Of a stretch of 11,969 nt of DNA, positions 1 to 7,040 are shown piece by piece. The DNA comes from Elusimicrobiota bacterium. Lineage in GTDB: Bacteria > Elusimicrobiota > Elusimicrobia > Elusimicrobiales > Elusimicrobiaceae. The DNA lies in assembly GCA_023398295.1 (NCBI GenBank), contig JAEWSL010000012.1:1-11969 (forward strand). Direction: 5' to 3'. The notes beneath the pieces were generated by a model. It did no database searches and was not told where the DNA came from. It saw only the letters and a program-made list of their open reading frames with translations. The translations under genes were made by a program, and so were the position numbers. The number at the start of each line of letters is the position of its first letter. Within the stretch, counting starts at the first letter, position 1.

Positions 1-1197
1 GATATGCGCCCCTATTACCACGCGCGCGATGTGGTTTTGCTGCGCGCGCAATTACTTAAAGCAAAAGTCATTTTAATTTCAAAAACGCCATCGCCCGAAA
101 CGCTTTTCCTTGCGCAGGAAGGCAAAATAAAATGTTTTGATTTTAACGATTACGTCACAAAACAGCCCGCCGATACTTCTCCCGAAGCTGCGCGCGCGCA
201 AATTATTTTGGAACATAAAAGCGGCAAATGGAGCAAGTTTTACAGCCAAAATCTGCTGGAAGCCCTGCGGCAAAATTTTCTCTCGGGCAAAAAAGCCTTG
301 CTGATAATAAACCGTCTTGGTTTTAGCGGGGCGCACTCCTGCTTAAATTGCGGCGCTCTGCTTAAATGTCCTAAATGCGGGGGGGTGCTTTTATCTTCCG
401 GCGGCAATAAAGATATTATGGCCTGCAAGTGCGGATATAAAACTTCCTTATCTTCTCAAAAATGCTCCGTTTGCGCAAATGAAATTTGGCGGCCTTTAAG
501 CGGCGGCACGCAGGGCGCTTTTGACGACATAAAAAAACTTCTGCCTCAGGCAAAGGTATGCCGGCTTGATTCCCAAACTTTCAGTGCTTCCCAAAACGGC
601 GCGCTTAAAGAGGCCGATATTATAATAGGCACTAATTTGGCCTTAAACGCGGATTTTGAAAACGGGAAAATAGGTCTTTGCGCCGTTTTGGACGCCGATA
701 TGGAATTAAACCGTCCCGATTTTCGCGCTTCAGAGCGTTTTGCGCAAATGATATTTTCGCTCAAAAATTTACTTTTATCTTCGGGCGGCGGCAAATTATT
801 TGTGCAAAGCGTGCAAGGGCCCGCGCTTGACGTTGCCTGGCTTAAAGACGATAATTATCTTAATTTCGCGCGTGAAGAGCTTGCCCTGCGAAAAGAATTT
901 AATTATCCGCCTTACGTTAAGCTGGTAAAAATTTTACTTACGTCTAAAAATCAAAAAGATTTGGAAGCTTCCTGCGAACTTATTTCAAAGACAATAGAAG
1001 AAATTTACGGCTCCGCCGTTCAGACCGAGGGAAGCTCCTCTTCATACGGGCCTTCGCATTTTTCAAAGGAAAAGCAAAAATATATTTTGGTAAAAGTTAA
1101 AGGCGAAAATATTTTAAGCGGTTTTATAAAAACTCTTAAAGCCTCCTCTTCGTCTAAAGCGCAGGTAAAGATTATTGCCGATCCCTACTTTTTTTGA
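1..1197 (+). CDS. priA: Primosomal protein N' (PriA-like), C-terminal part, 5' truncated by the window edge
   Basis: PriA rebuilds the replisome at stalled forks and recombination intermediates; it is a cytoplasmic 3'-5' DNA helicase with a zinc module. The frame is already open at base 1 and reads D-M-R-P-Y-Y-H-A-R-D-V, matching the PrYHARDvA block that follows the DEEH motif in PriA, so the Met at 4 is internal. Four cysteine pairs at 340-474 form the zinc-binding insertion. After it come a motif V region (619-669), a well-kept LDADMELNRPDFRASER block (about 688-738) and the C-terminal domain ending in ADPYFF. Oddities: the third cysteine pair is C-x-C where C-x2-C is usual. The motif V stretch lacks the usual MxxKG, and motif VI, normally QVAGRAGR, reads SLKNLLLS (757-780), so both arginines are missing. 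Family membership is clear; helicase activity is doubtful. Two terminators follow the stop codon. Confidence 0.9.
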   Translation, partial: DMRPYYHARDVVLLRAQLLKAKVILISKTPSPETLFLAQEGKIKCFDFNDYVTKQPADTSPEAARAQIILEHKSGKWSKFYSQNLLEALRQNFLSGKKALLIINRLGFSGAHSCLNCGALLKCPKCGGVLLSSGGNKDIMACKCGYKTSLSSQKCSVCANEIWRPLSGGTQGAFDDIKKLLPQAKVCRLDSQTFSASQNGALKEADIIIGTNLALNADFENGKIGLCAVLDADMELNRPDFRASERFAQMIFSLKNLLLSSGGGKLFVQSVQGPALDVAWLKDDNYLNFAREELALRKEFNYPPYVKLVKILLTSKNQKDLEASCELISKTIEEIYGSAVQTEGSSSSYGPSHFSKEKQKYILVKVKGENILSGFIKTLKASSSSKAQVKIIADPYFF

Positions 1198-1251
1198 CGA
1201 GTATTTTTCTGTAAATAAAAATGGGCGCAGATGTTAAATCTGCGCCCGTTT
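1153..1251 (+). repeat. Direct repeat copy 1: 3' end of priA plus its terminator
   Basis: This segment contains the last codons of priA, its stop and the terminator stem. A second copy lies at 3426-3510. The first 13 bases (TCTAAAGCGCAGG, 1153-1165) are identical in both copies. Positions 1183-1251 align without gaps to 3442-3510, with 7 mismatches in 69 by my manual count. Between these blocks copy 1 has 17 bases and copy 2 has 3. Since copy 1 is in frame with priA, it is likely the original. Confidence 0.85.
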
Positions 1252-1253
1252 TT
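1217..1253 (+). terminator. Rho-independent terminator after priA
   Basis: A perfect 10-bp GC-rich stem (GGGCGCAGAT 1223-1232 with ATCTGCGCCC 1238-1247) closes a 5-nt GTTAA loop. It is preceded by AAAA and followed by G-TTTTT. It starts about 20 bases after the priA stop and ends that transcript. The flanking A run means it could also work in the other direction. Confidence 0.85.
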
Positions 1254-1263
1254 AGGTCTAATT

Positions 1264-1287
1264 ACCTACGGCAAGTAGGTCTTTTTT
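1264..1287 (+). terminator. Second, smaller intrinsic terminator
   Basis: A 6-bp perfect stem, ACCTAC (1264-1269) with GTAGGT (1275-1280), has a GGCAA loop and is followed by C-TTTTTT. It lies directly after the priA terminator, so read-through from priA into the next gene should be very low. It is not part of the duplicated segment, because copy 2 has no counterpart. Confidence 0.6.
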
Positions 1288-1290
1288 CTC

Positions 1291-1319
1291 TTGTTCATAT
1301 ATATAGGAAATAATATAAT
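1291..1319 (+). promoter_or_regulatory. Sigma70-type promoter of the secreted ART-like gene
   Basis: A -35-like TTGTTC (1291-1296) is separated by exactly 17 bases from a perfect TATAAT (1314-1319). Transcription would start near 1326, giving a leader of about 30 bases before the ATG at 1357. The promoter lies just after the two terminators, which suggests that the gene is transcribed independently of priA. Confidence 0.65.
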
Positions 1320-1356
1320 ATTATCTGCTTTTATATTATAAGACGGGAGAGTGGCT

Positions 1357-3417
1357 ATGAAAAATGTTTTTATCAGTCCGTTTTTAACTTTCTTTTTAAG
1401 CTTTTCTTTTCTATTGCCTCTATCGGCGCAAAATATAAATTTTCCCGAAATGAATAGTATAAAGGGACAAAATAATATTTCCAAGATATTAAACGAGAAA
1501 ATAAATATCTCCAAAAGAGATAACACCGAGGTTAATATTCACGAGGAAAAGCAGGAAGTAATTTCAGAGCAAGTCGTATTTTACAATATGCTTAACGCCG
1601 CACAAGCGGCAAGCGATAATGAGGACGCCCTTGGTTTTTACGGGCTGATGGAAAATCTTAATTTGCTTGCTCTAAAGAATTATCTAAGAACCGCAAGCGG
1701 CGATAAAAATGCAATTATTGAAGACAGCATAAATATTTTAAGCGTTTCCTTAGCCAAGGGTATGATAAGCGATGAAGACAGGCAGAAAATGCAACGGGAT
1801 TTGACGGAATATTTTTCTAATACCAAATCCTGCCGCGGAAGGGAGTGCGCCCGTCTGGGCGCAAGGGCTATAGCGCTTATGATGACAACATTTGATTTTT
1901 CGGGCAATATTAGCATTTTATCCGACAGCTTTGAAATACCTTCTTCCGCCAAAGGTGATAATTCGGAAGTGGTTTCCGTATTAAAAGCATCCATAAAAAA
2001 CAATTTTGGCAATTTGGAGGAAGATCTTACCGCTAAGCTTGGTATTTTGGACGCTTTATATATAAGCGGCAATCTTACGGCGTTGGAGGAGGAGGTTTCT
2101 TCTCTGTTAGCCTCGCAGAGAGATATTTGCCGTAGGAAATACGAATGCCAAGAATATCAAGTAGGAGTTGCTTTAATTAACAGGCTTTCTTCTTACGGAC
2201 ATGCCGTCTTGCCGATCTTAAAGAAATTTTCAACGCTCAATGAAAATAACACCGTTGCGGCATGGGCCCAGGCAAACATAAATTTGGCGGCTTTATATCC
2301 TCAAGAAATAAATTTCGCACAAACGCAGGAACGTTTGGAGGATTTCTATTGCGGTTATCTGCCTGAAGTAAAAAATTCCGAATTAGATTTTGCGCTTACA
2401 AATGAAACGGCAAAAGCGTATCGTAACGGCTTGAAATATAAAATAGGCAAACCCGTTCCGATTGAAGTAAGGGAGATAGACAATAACGGCGGCAAAACGG
2501 AATATTATACACCGCCGTATCCTTTGCCCTATCATGGCTGGAAATGTCCTATTGTCGCAAGGCTTGTTCCCAATCAGCTCAAAGTTAAAGCCGAAGGGGA
2601 AGCAAAGAACCGCCGCGGCAACCTTATGGTTCTTATGACGGCGCTTTCTTTTTCGGATCCTGTTTTTATGATGGGTATGTCGGGTGTTTCTACGGGAAAC
2701 AGCATTGCTAAGGCTGTTAGGGATAACAGAACGCTCTCAGAAGCGGGGCCGGAAATCTCAATAAACGCGGCATTTTTCTTTTTACCATTAGGTCCAAAAA
2801 TACAGCAATTTGTAAATATTGCGCGCCCCGTAAAAGGCGCAAAGGAAATGTCTGCTCTTTATAATCGCGGTAAAATATTGGAAACAGGGGACTTTTTTCC
2901 CCACTATTCGCCAATAGAAGTACCTCTTAATCATATTAGTCCTCCGACTTCATTGAGCAAAATTTATACTCCGTATTCCCCTGCTGTTAAGGGGAAGGAT
3001 GTGTTATGGAGAGGCATGTCTGTCAGCAAAGAAAATTTGATGAGCTTTTTTCAGGACGGTCTTCTGAAGGAAAAAACAATGGGAAATTCGTTCATTTTTC
3101 ATTCCATGTCCTCTGCAAATATCGCCCATGAAATTCCCAATAGCAGAAAGATATGGTTTTCAGAAAGATATGGAACGGCTTTTCACTATGCCAAGAAAAG
3201 TCATCTTTCCGACAGAATAGTTGTTGTGGTGCAAACCAGAAAAAGTAAAATTGGAAATCCTCAAAAAGCGGTAACAGGCATATATACCGAATCCAGCGTT
3301 GCGTCGGAAAACATAGATGCGATATATGCTTTTATAAATTACAAAAACTCAAACACTTGGGTCCGCTTTAGAAATCTCGGTAAAAACTGGGTTTGCGAAC
3401 TTGTACCTAAGCTATAA
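1357..3417 (+). CDS. Secreted protein of unknown function with an ADP-ribosyltransferase-like C-terminal domain
   Basis: I do not recognise the full-length family. The ATG at 1357 is chosen because GGGAGA (1345-1350) sits six bases upstream; a GTG at 1351 is in frame but would leave no spacing. The 686-aa product begins with a Sec signal peptide (K2, hydrophobic core 4-22, cleavage likely after LSA at 24). A largely helical region follows to about residue 400, with cysteine pairs (CRGREC, CRRKYEC) that could form disulfides. Hydrophobic stretches lie near 420-450 and 468-487. The last ~140 residues show W-R-G (R552), an S-rich HSMSSA segment (582-587), F-S-E-R-Y-G-T-A (S602), a V-V-V-V strand, then Y-T-E (E645) and S-E-N-I-D-A-I-Y. 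That order resembles the R-S-E arrangement of cholera-toxin-like ADP-ribosyltransferases. The ART assignment is inference; the exported nature is well supported. The gene has its own promoter and is framed by duplicated priA 3' ends. Confidence 0.85.
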   Translation: MKNVFISPFLTFFLSFSFLLPLSAQNINFPEMNSIKGQNNISKILNEKINISKRDNTEVNIHEEKQEVISEQVVFYNMLNAAQAASDNEDALGFYGLMENLNLLALKNYLRTASGDKNAIIEDSINILSVSLAKGMISDEDRQKMQRDLTEYFSNTKSCRGRECARLGARAIALMMTTFDFSGNISILSDSFEIPSSAKGDNSEVVSVLKASIKNNFGNLEEDLTAKLGILDALYISGNLTALEEEVSSLLASQRDICRRKYECQEYQVGVALINRLSSYGHAVLPILKKFSTLNENNTVAAWAQANINLAALYPQEINFAQTQERLEDFYCGYLPEVKNSELDFALTNETAKAYRNGLKYKIGKPVPIEVREIDNNGGKTEYYTPPYPLPYHGWKCPIVARLVPNQLKVKAEGEAKNRRGNLMVLMTALSFSDPVFMMGMSGVSTGNSIAKAVRDNRTLSEAGPEISINAAFFFLPLGPKIQQFVNIARPVKGAKEMSALYNRGKILETGDFFPHYSPIEVPLNHISPPTSLSKIYTPYSPAVKGKDVLWRGMSVSKENLMSFFQDGLLKEKTMGNSFIFHSMSSANIAHEIPNSRKIWFSERYGTAFHYAKKSHLSDRIVVVVQTRKSKIGNPQKAVTGIYTESSVASENIDAIYAFINYKNSNTWVRFRNLGKNWVCELVPKL

Positions 3418-3425
3418 GACTACCT

Positions 3426-3510
3426 TCTAAAGCGCAGGACCCCCTATTTCTTTTGACCGATATTTTTCTGTAAATAAAAACGGGCGCAGATATTAAATCT
3501 GCGCCCGTTT
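3426..3510 (+). repeat. Direct repeat copy 2: decayed priA 3' end plus terminator
   Basis: This copy matches 1153-1165 exactly (3426-3438), has lost about 14 bases relative to copy 1, then matches 1183-1251 at 3442-3510. It retains the priA TGA stop context (TTTTGAC) but is no longer attached to any reading frame. It therefore looks like a remnant of priA downstream of the inserted gene, not an independent terminator. Confidence 0.85.
3475..3510. terminator. Bidirectional intrinsic terminator between convergent genes
   Basis: A perfect 11-bp stem (CGGGCGCAGAT 3481-3491 with ATCTGCGCCCG 3497-3507) has an ATTAA loop. TTT follows on the plus strand and AAAAA precedes, giving a good U run on the minus-strand transcript. 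It can end both the secreted ART-like gene and the oppositely directed lplT-aas fusion, whose stop codon is about 20 bases away. Confidence 0.8.
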
Positions 3511-3528
3511 GCTTAAAGCGTAAAACGC

Positions 3529-6500
3529 TTAATAGTATTTTTTACTCATTTCCTCAAGCGCAACGTAGTCCACTTTTCCGTTGCCCATAAGGGGTATAGT
3601 TTCCACTATTTCAATGCGTTTTGGTATCCAAAGGTCGGTAAAACCCTGTTCGCGCATAGTGTCCTGCAATTGCTTTGGGTCCATGGAGGGGTGGGTGGTG
3701 TAAATAAGTATTTGCTCGCCGCGCTTTTCGTCGGGCAGGCGGACTGCTGCGTGCATATAATCGGGCCATTTCTTTAGCAACGCGCCTTCTACCGCGCCCA
3801 GGGAAATCATTTCCCCAGCGACTTTGGCAAAGCGCTTTGCGCGGCCTTGTATGCTAAAGAATCCTTCATCGTCCACCTTAACGATATCGCCCGTGTCGTA
3901 CCAGCCCTCTTTAAGCGGTTGCAAAACCCCCGGTTTATCTTCTTTAAGGTAGCCAAGCATAATATTATCGCCTTTAATTACAAACTTTCCGCCTTCTTCT
4001 ATGCCGTCTACGGGCACTACTTTATACTCAATTCCCGGGAAGATGCGCCCCACCGTCCCGCGCTTAAAGTGCATAGGCGTGTTAAGCGTAACTACCGGTG
4101 AAGCTTCCGTCGTGCCGTAAGCCTCCAAAATCCTTATGCCAAACTTTTCGGACCAGATTTTGAAAGTTTCGTCCTTCAATTTTTCCCCGCCCATGCCGAT
4201 GTATTTTATGTTATAGAAGTCGTAAGCGTGGGCCATTTTTGCGTAGGCGGCCAAAAATGTATCCGTGCCGAAGAACACGCTTGCGTTCCTGTCGTAAATA
4301 AGCTCCGGAACTATTTTGTAGTGCAGCGGCGAAGGATATAAAAATACCGAGGCGCCGCTTAAAAGCGGCATAAACAACCCGCAGACTAAACCGAAAGAGT
4401 GGAACATAGGCAAAGCGTTAAAGAAAGTATCCTGAAGCCCGAAAGTTAGGAAACTTAACATTTGGTGTTTGTTTGCGTGGATATTGCGGTGGCTCAGCAC
4501 CACGCCCTTGGGGCTGCCTTCCGAACCGCTTGTAAATAAGACGACGGCCGGTAAATTTGCGTCGGGGTTGGGGTTTGTGCGCTTAAATGCGCGATAGGGG
4601 AATTTGCCCTGGGCCAGCGCGCGCAGTTTATCGGCAAGGGTAATAGTTTTTTGTATATCTTCAAGATAAACCACCGTGATGCCGTTTTTTTCCATAGCGT
4701 CAACAATGGGCTGCAGCTCGGCCTTTGCTACGACAAGGCGCGAGGTGATGACCGTCTTTAAGACAGACGAGCGGCAGCACGATAAAATATTTTTTATCCC
4801 CGAAGAAAAGTTTATCATCGCCGGCACCCTGCCGTAAGCCATCATGGCAAAAATGCTTAGCGCGCAGGCGTTTGCGTTGGGCAGCATTATTCCCACATAC
4901 TCGCCGAACTTGGAAAATTTGGTAAATTTCCTGCCCAGCAGGAAAGAGGCTATAAGCAAAGTGTTAAAAGTAATAGGCTTTCTTTGTATATCCTCCAGCG
5001 CTCTTGCGCCGCGGCCCGTTAAGTCGGAAGCTTCTATCAGCCCGCGGAAAAGATTTACGTCCGCACTCTGGCTTTTGTACTTCATATAGCACATTAAATC
5101 GTAAACTCTGTCCTCGGCGCAGTAGCGGCGTTCTTTGCCTTTTAAGTCTTCGGGCAGGTTTAAGTCCACCGCGGGCAAAATATTTATTGTAAATTGTACG
5201 TTAGAGGGCAAATGCCTTAATTTGCGGCCAAAATACGCCCAGCGCGAGTATTGCGTGCCCTGTATAAACAGCGGCAGGATTTTTGCGCCCGAGTGCTCCG
5301 CAATCATAGCGGGGCCCGGATATATTTTCATCAGTCCGCCCGTCGTTGAAATGCGCCCCTCGGGAAAGATTACCATCTTTTTGCCCTTTTTAATTTCGTC
5401 AATAATGGTTTTTACGGCAATGGCGTTGGTGGGATCTACGGGGATATGCTTTACAAAGCGCAGAAAAAATTTAACCCAAAATCTTTTGGCTATGGTGCTG
5501 TCCACCACAAAAGTAATGTCGTCGGGCAGGAAAGCGCCTATCAAAAGCGGGTCCAGGAAAGAATTATTATTGGCAAGAATAATCGTTTTTTCGTCGGCGG
5601 CTTTCTGGTAATTTTCAAGCCCCTGCAACTTGATTTTATAGAAGAAGTTAAGCAAAAAGAACATTACCGAGCGCACTACGTAATCAGGCAGCAGCGCGCA
5701 GATATAAACGGCCACCACGAAGTTTACGGCGGCAAGTATAACTAAAACGGCCGCCGTGCCAAAGCCCAAATAAAGCAGCAGGAAAGAAAATATGGCCCCC
5801 GCCACCATAAAGGCGGAATTAAGCAGCATGCTTACGCCTATTACGCGCGAGCGCGTTGCGTCGGTACAGGAGGCCTGGAGCATAGTATTAAGCGGCACTA
5901 TGTAAAGGCCCGCGCTTACCGATAATATAAATAAGTCAAGGGAGAGTCTTATGCCCGTCAAAGTGGTGAGGAAAGTTTTTAGGGAAATATCCGCTCCGCC
6001 TTCGGGGAACAGGGCGATTACTATTGCCAGGTCAAGCATGGCAATTGACATCAAAACGGCGCTAAGCGGCACGTATTTTATGCTTACGTCGCCTTTCAAA
6101 AGTTTATTACAGCCCAGCGCGCCCAGAATGAGGCCGGCGCCAAAAACGGTCAAAAGATAATTTGACAGGGCGTTTGTGCCATGCAGGACATTGCTAGAAA
6201 GATCGGGCAGCTGCGACAATAAAGCCGCGCCCAGTATCCAAAACCACGATATTGCCAGTATGTCCAGATAAATGGGTTTAGCGCGGCGCACAACCTTAAA
6301 ATTGCGCCAAATGCTGCCGAAGATATTTGCTTTTATGCTTATTGAAGGCGCGGCCCCTTTGGAGCAATCTATAAGATAAGTGCAAAGGAAACCTATTAAA
6401 GCGCAAAGTATCATAGTAGAGCAAAGAGCGTTAAGCCCCAAATGCTCGGTAGAAATCAACAGCCCGCCCAGCAAAGTGCCAAGCAAAATAGCTGCGTAGC

Positions 6501-6960
6501 GAACCGATTCCATAAGCCCGTTTGCGCCGATAAGCTGCTGGCGTTTTAATATCTGGGGCAGTATGCTGTATTTAACAGTGCTGAAAAACGCGCCCTGTGT
6601 TCCCATAAGAAACAAAACGCAGATAAGCAGAAAAGTATTTTTAAGGTAAAAAGCCAAAGCCGCAAGGAGGGCGGTAAAAACCTCGGTAAGTTTTATTATG
6701 CGGATAACGGAGGGCTTGCCGTATTTATCGGCTATTTCCCCGCCCAGCACCGAGAAGAGGAAAAACGGCAGCATATAAACCGCCAAAGCCGTGGTTAAAA
6801 CAGAAGGGCCGCTGCCATTGCCCGTCGTATAAGCCGTCTGATAGGCTATAAAAGCGGCGAATGCCGTCCTAAAGAGCGTATCGTTAAAAGTGCCGGCGGC
6901 CTGCGCCGCGAAAAGCCCGTCAAAATTCTTTCTCAAAAACACATTTAATAACTTTTTCAT
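3529..6960 (-). CDS. aas: LplT-Aas fusion: lysophospholipid transporter / 2-acyl-GPE acyltransferase / acyl-ACP synthetase
   Basis: In E. coli, LplT flips lysophosphatidylethanolamine inward and Aas re-acylates it. Here both are one 1143-aa membrane protein; LplT (about 400 aa) plus Aas (about 719 aa) predicts this length. Residues 1-415 are a 12-helix-type MFS transporter with an NDTLFR motif near the start. Residues ~430-640 are a PlsC acyltransferase with FPEGR at 532-536 and TTGGLMKIYPGPA after it. Residues ~660-1143 are an adenylate-forming domain with LFTSGSEGSPKGV (808-820), EAYGTTEASP, WYDTGD, RAKRFAKVAGEM and the C-terminal GNGKVD lysine, all very close to E. coli Aas. Odd: the NHX4D catalytic motif reads N464-N465-N-S-F-L-D470, so the His is Asn. 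AGAGGA lies just before the ATG. I see no convincing promoter in the 80-bp gap upstream, so it may depend on read-through from the ankyrin gene. Confidence 0.93.
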   Translation of the reverse strand: MKKLLNVFLRKNFDGLFAAQAAGTFNDTLFRTAFAAFIAYQTAYTTGNGSGPSVLTTALAVYMLPFFLFSVLGGEIADKYGKPSVIRIIKLTEVFTALLAALAFYLKNTFLLICVLFLMGTQGAFFSTVKYSILPQILKRQQLIGANGLMESVRYAAILLGTLLGGLLISTEHLGLNALCSTMILCALIGFLCTYLIDCSKGAAPSISIKANIFGSIWRNFKVVRRAKPIYLDILAISWFWILGAALLSQLPDLSSNVLHGTNALSNYLLTVFGAGLILGALGCNKLLKGDVSIKYVPLSAVLMSIAMLDLAIVIALFPEGGADISLKTFLTTLTGIRLSLDLFILSVSAGLYIVPLNTMLQASCTDATRSRVIGVSMLLNSAFMVAGAIFSFLLLYLGFGTAAVLVILAAVNFVVAVYICALLPDYVVRSVMFFLLNFFYKIKLQGLENYQKAADEKTIILANNNSFLDPLLIGAFLPDDITFVVDSTIAKRFWVKFFLRFVKHIPVDPTNAIAVKTIIDEIKKGKKMVIFPEGRISTTGGLMKIYPGPAMIAEHSGAKILPLFIQGTQYSRWAYFGRKLRHLPSNVQFTINILPAVDLNLPEDLKGKERRYCAEDRVYDLMCYMKYKSQSADVNLFRGLIEASDLTGRGARALEDIQRKPITFNTLLIASFLLGRKFTKFSKFGEYVGIMLPNANACALSIFAMMAYGRVPAMINFSSGIKNILSCCRSSVLKTVITSRLVVAKAELQPIVDAMEKNGITVVYLEDIQKTITLADKLRALAQGKFPYRAFKRTNPNPDANLPAVVLFTSGSEGSPKGVVLSHRNIHANKHQMLSFLTFGLQDTFFNALPMFHSFGLVCGLFMPLLSGASVFLYPSPLHYKIVPELIYDRNASVFFGTDTFLAAYAKMAHAYDFYNIKYIGMGGEKLKDETFKIWSEKFGIRILEAYGTTEASPVVTLNTPMHFKRGTVGRIFPGIEYKVVPVDGIEEGGKFVIKGDNIMLGYLKEDKPGVLQPLKEGWYDTGDIVKVDDEGFFSIQGRAKRFAKVAGEMISLGAVEGALLKKWPDYMHAAVRLPDEKRGEQILIYTTHPSMDPKQLQDTMREQGFTDLWIPKRIEIVETIPLMGNGKVDYVALEEMSKKYY

Positions 6961-6980
6961 ATTCCTCTATTATATAAAAT

Positions 6981-7011
6981 AGAGCGCCTCGCTTTTTATG
7001 CGGGACGCTCT
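6981..7011. terminator. Hairpin between the ankyrin gene and the lplT-aas fusion, possible attenuating terminator
   Basis: AGAGCGCCTCGC (6981-6992) pairs with GCGGGACGCTCT (7000-7011) over 12 positions with one mismatch (C6987/A7005) and one G-T wobble, around a 7-nt loop. On the minus strand it is followed by ATTTTATAT, a broken U run; on the plus strand by GTTTTTATT, a better one. It lies downstream of the ankyrin gene stop, so I read it as that gene's terminator, perhaps leaky enough to feed the fusion gene. Confidence 0.55.
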
Positions 7012-7040
7012 GTTTTTATTATTTGAAATTGACCTCAAAG

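Noticed and set aside
22..198. Frequent GCGCGC runs in priA (22-29, 43-50, 189-198) and also in the valS and rdgB genes
   Set aside because: These are explained by Ala/Arg codons such as GCG and CGC and occur throughout the housekeeping genes; I see no spacing pattern suggesting a signal.
1351..1356. GTG start codon for the secreted protein at 1351
   Set aside because: It would overlap the GGGAGA ribosome binding site with no spacer. The ATG at 1357 has proper spacing and starts a cleaner signal peptide.
5135..5611. 158-codon plus-strand open frame inside the lplT-aas gene, and similar antisense frames elsewhere (for example 1680-2072 minus, 8803-9177 plus)
   Set aside because: They lie opposite strongly conserved coding sequence, encode no recognisable motif and lack convincing ribosome binding sites. 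They are shadows of the real genes.
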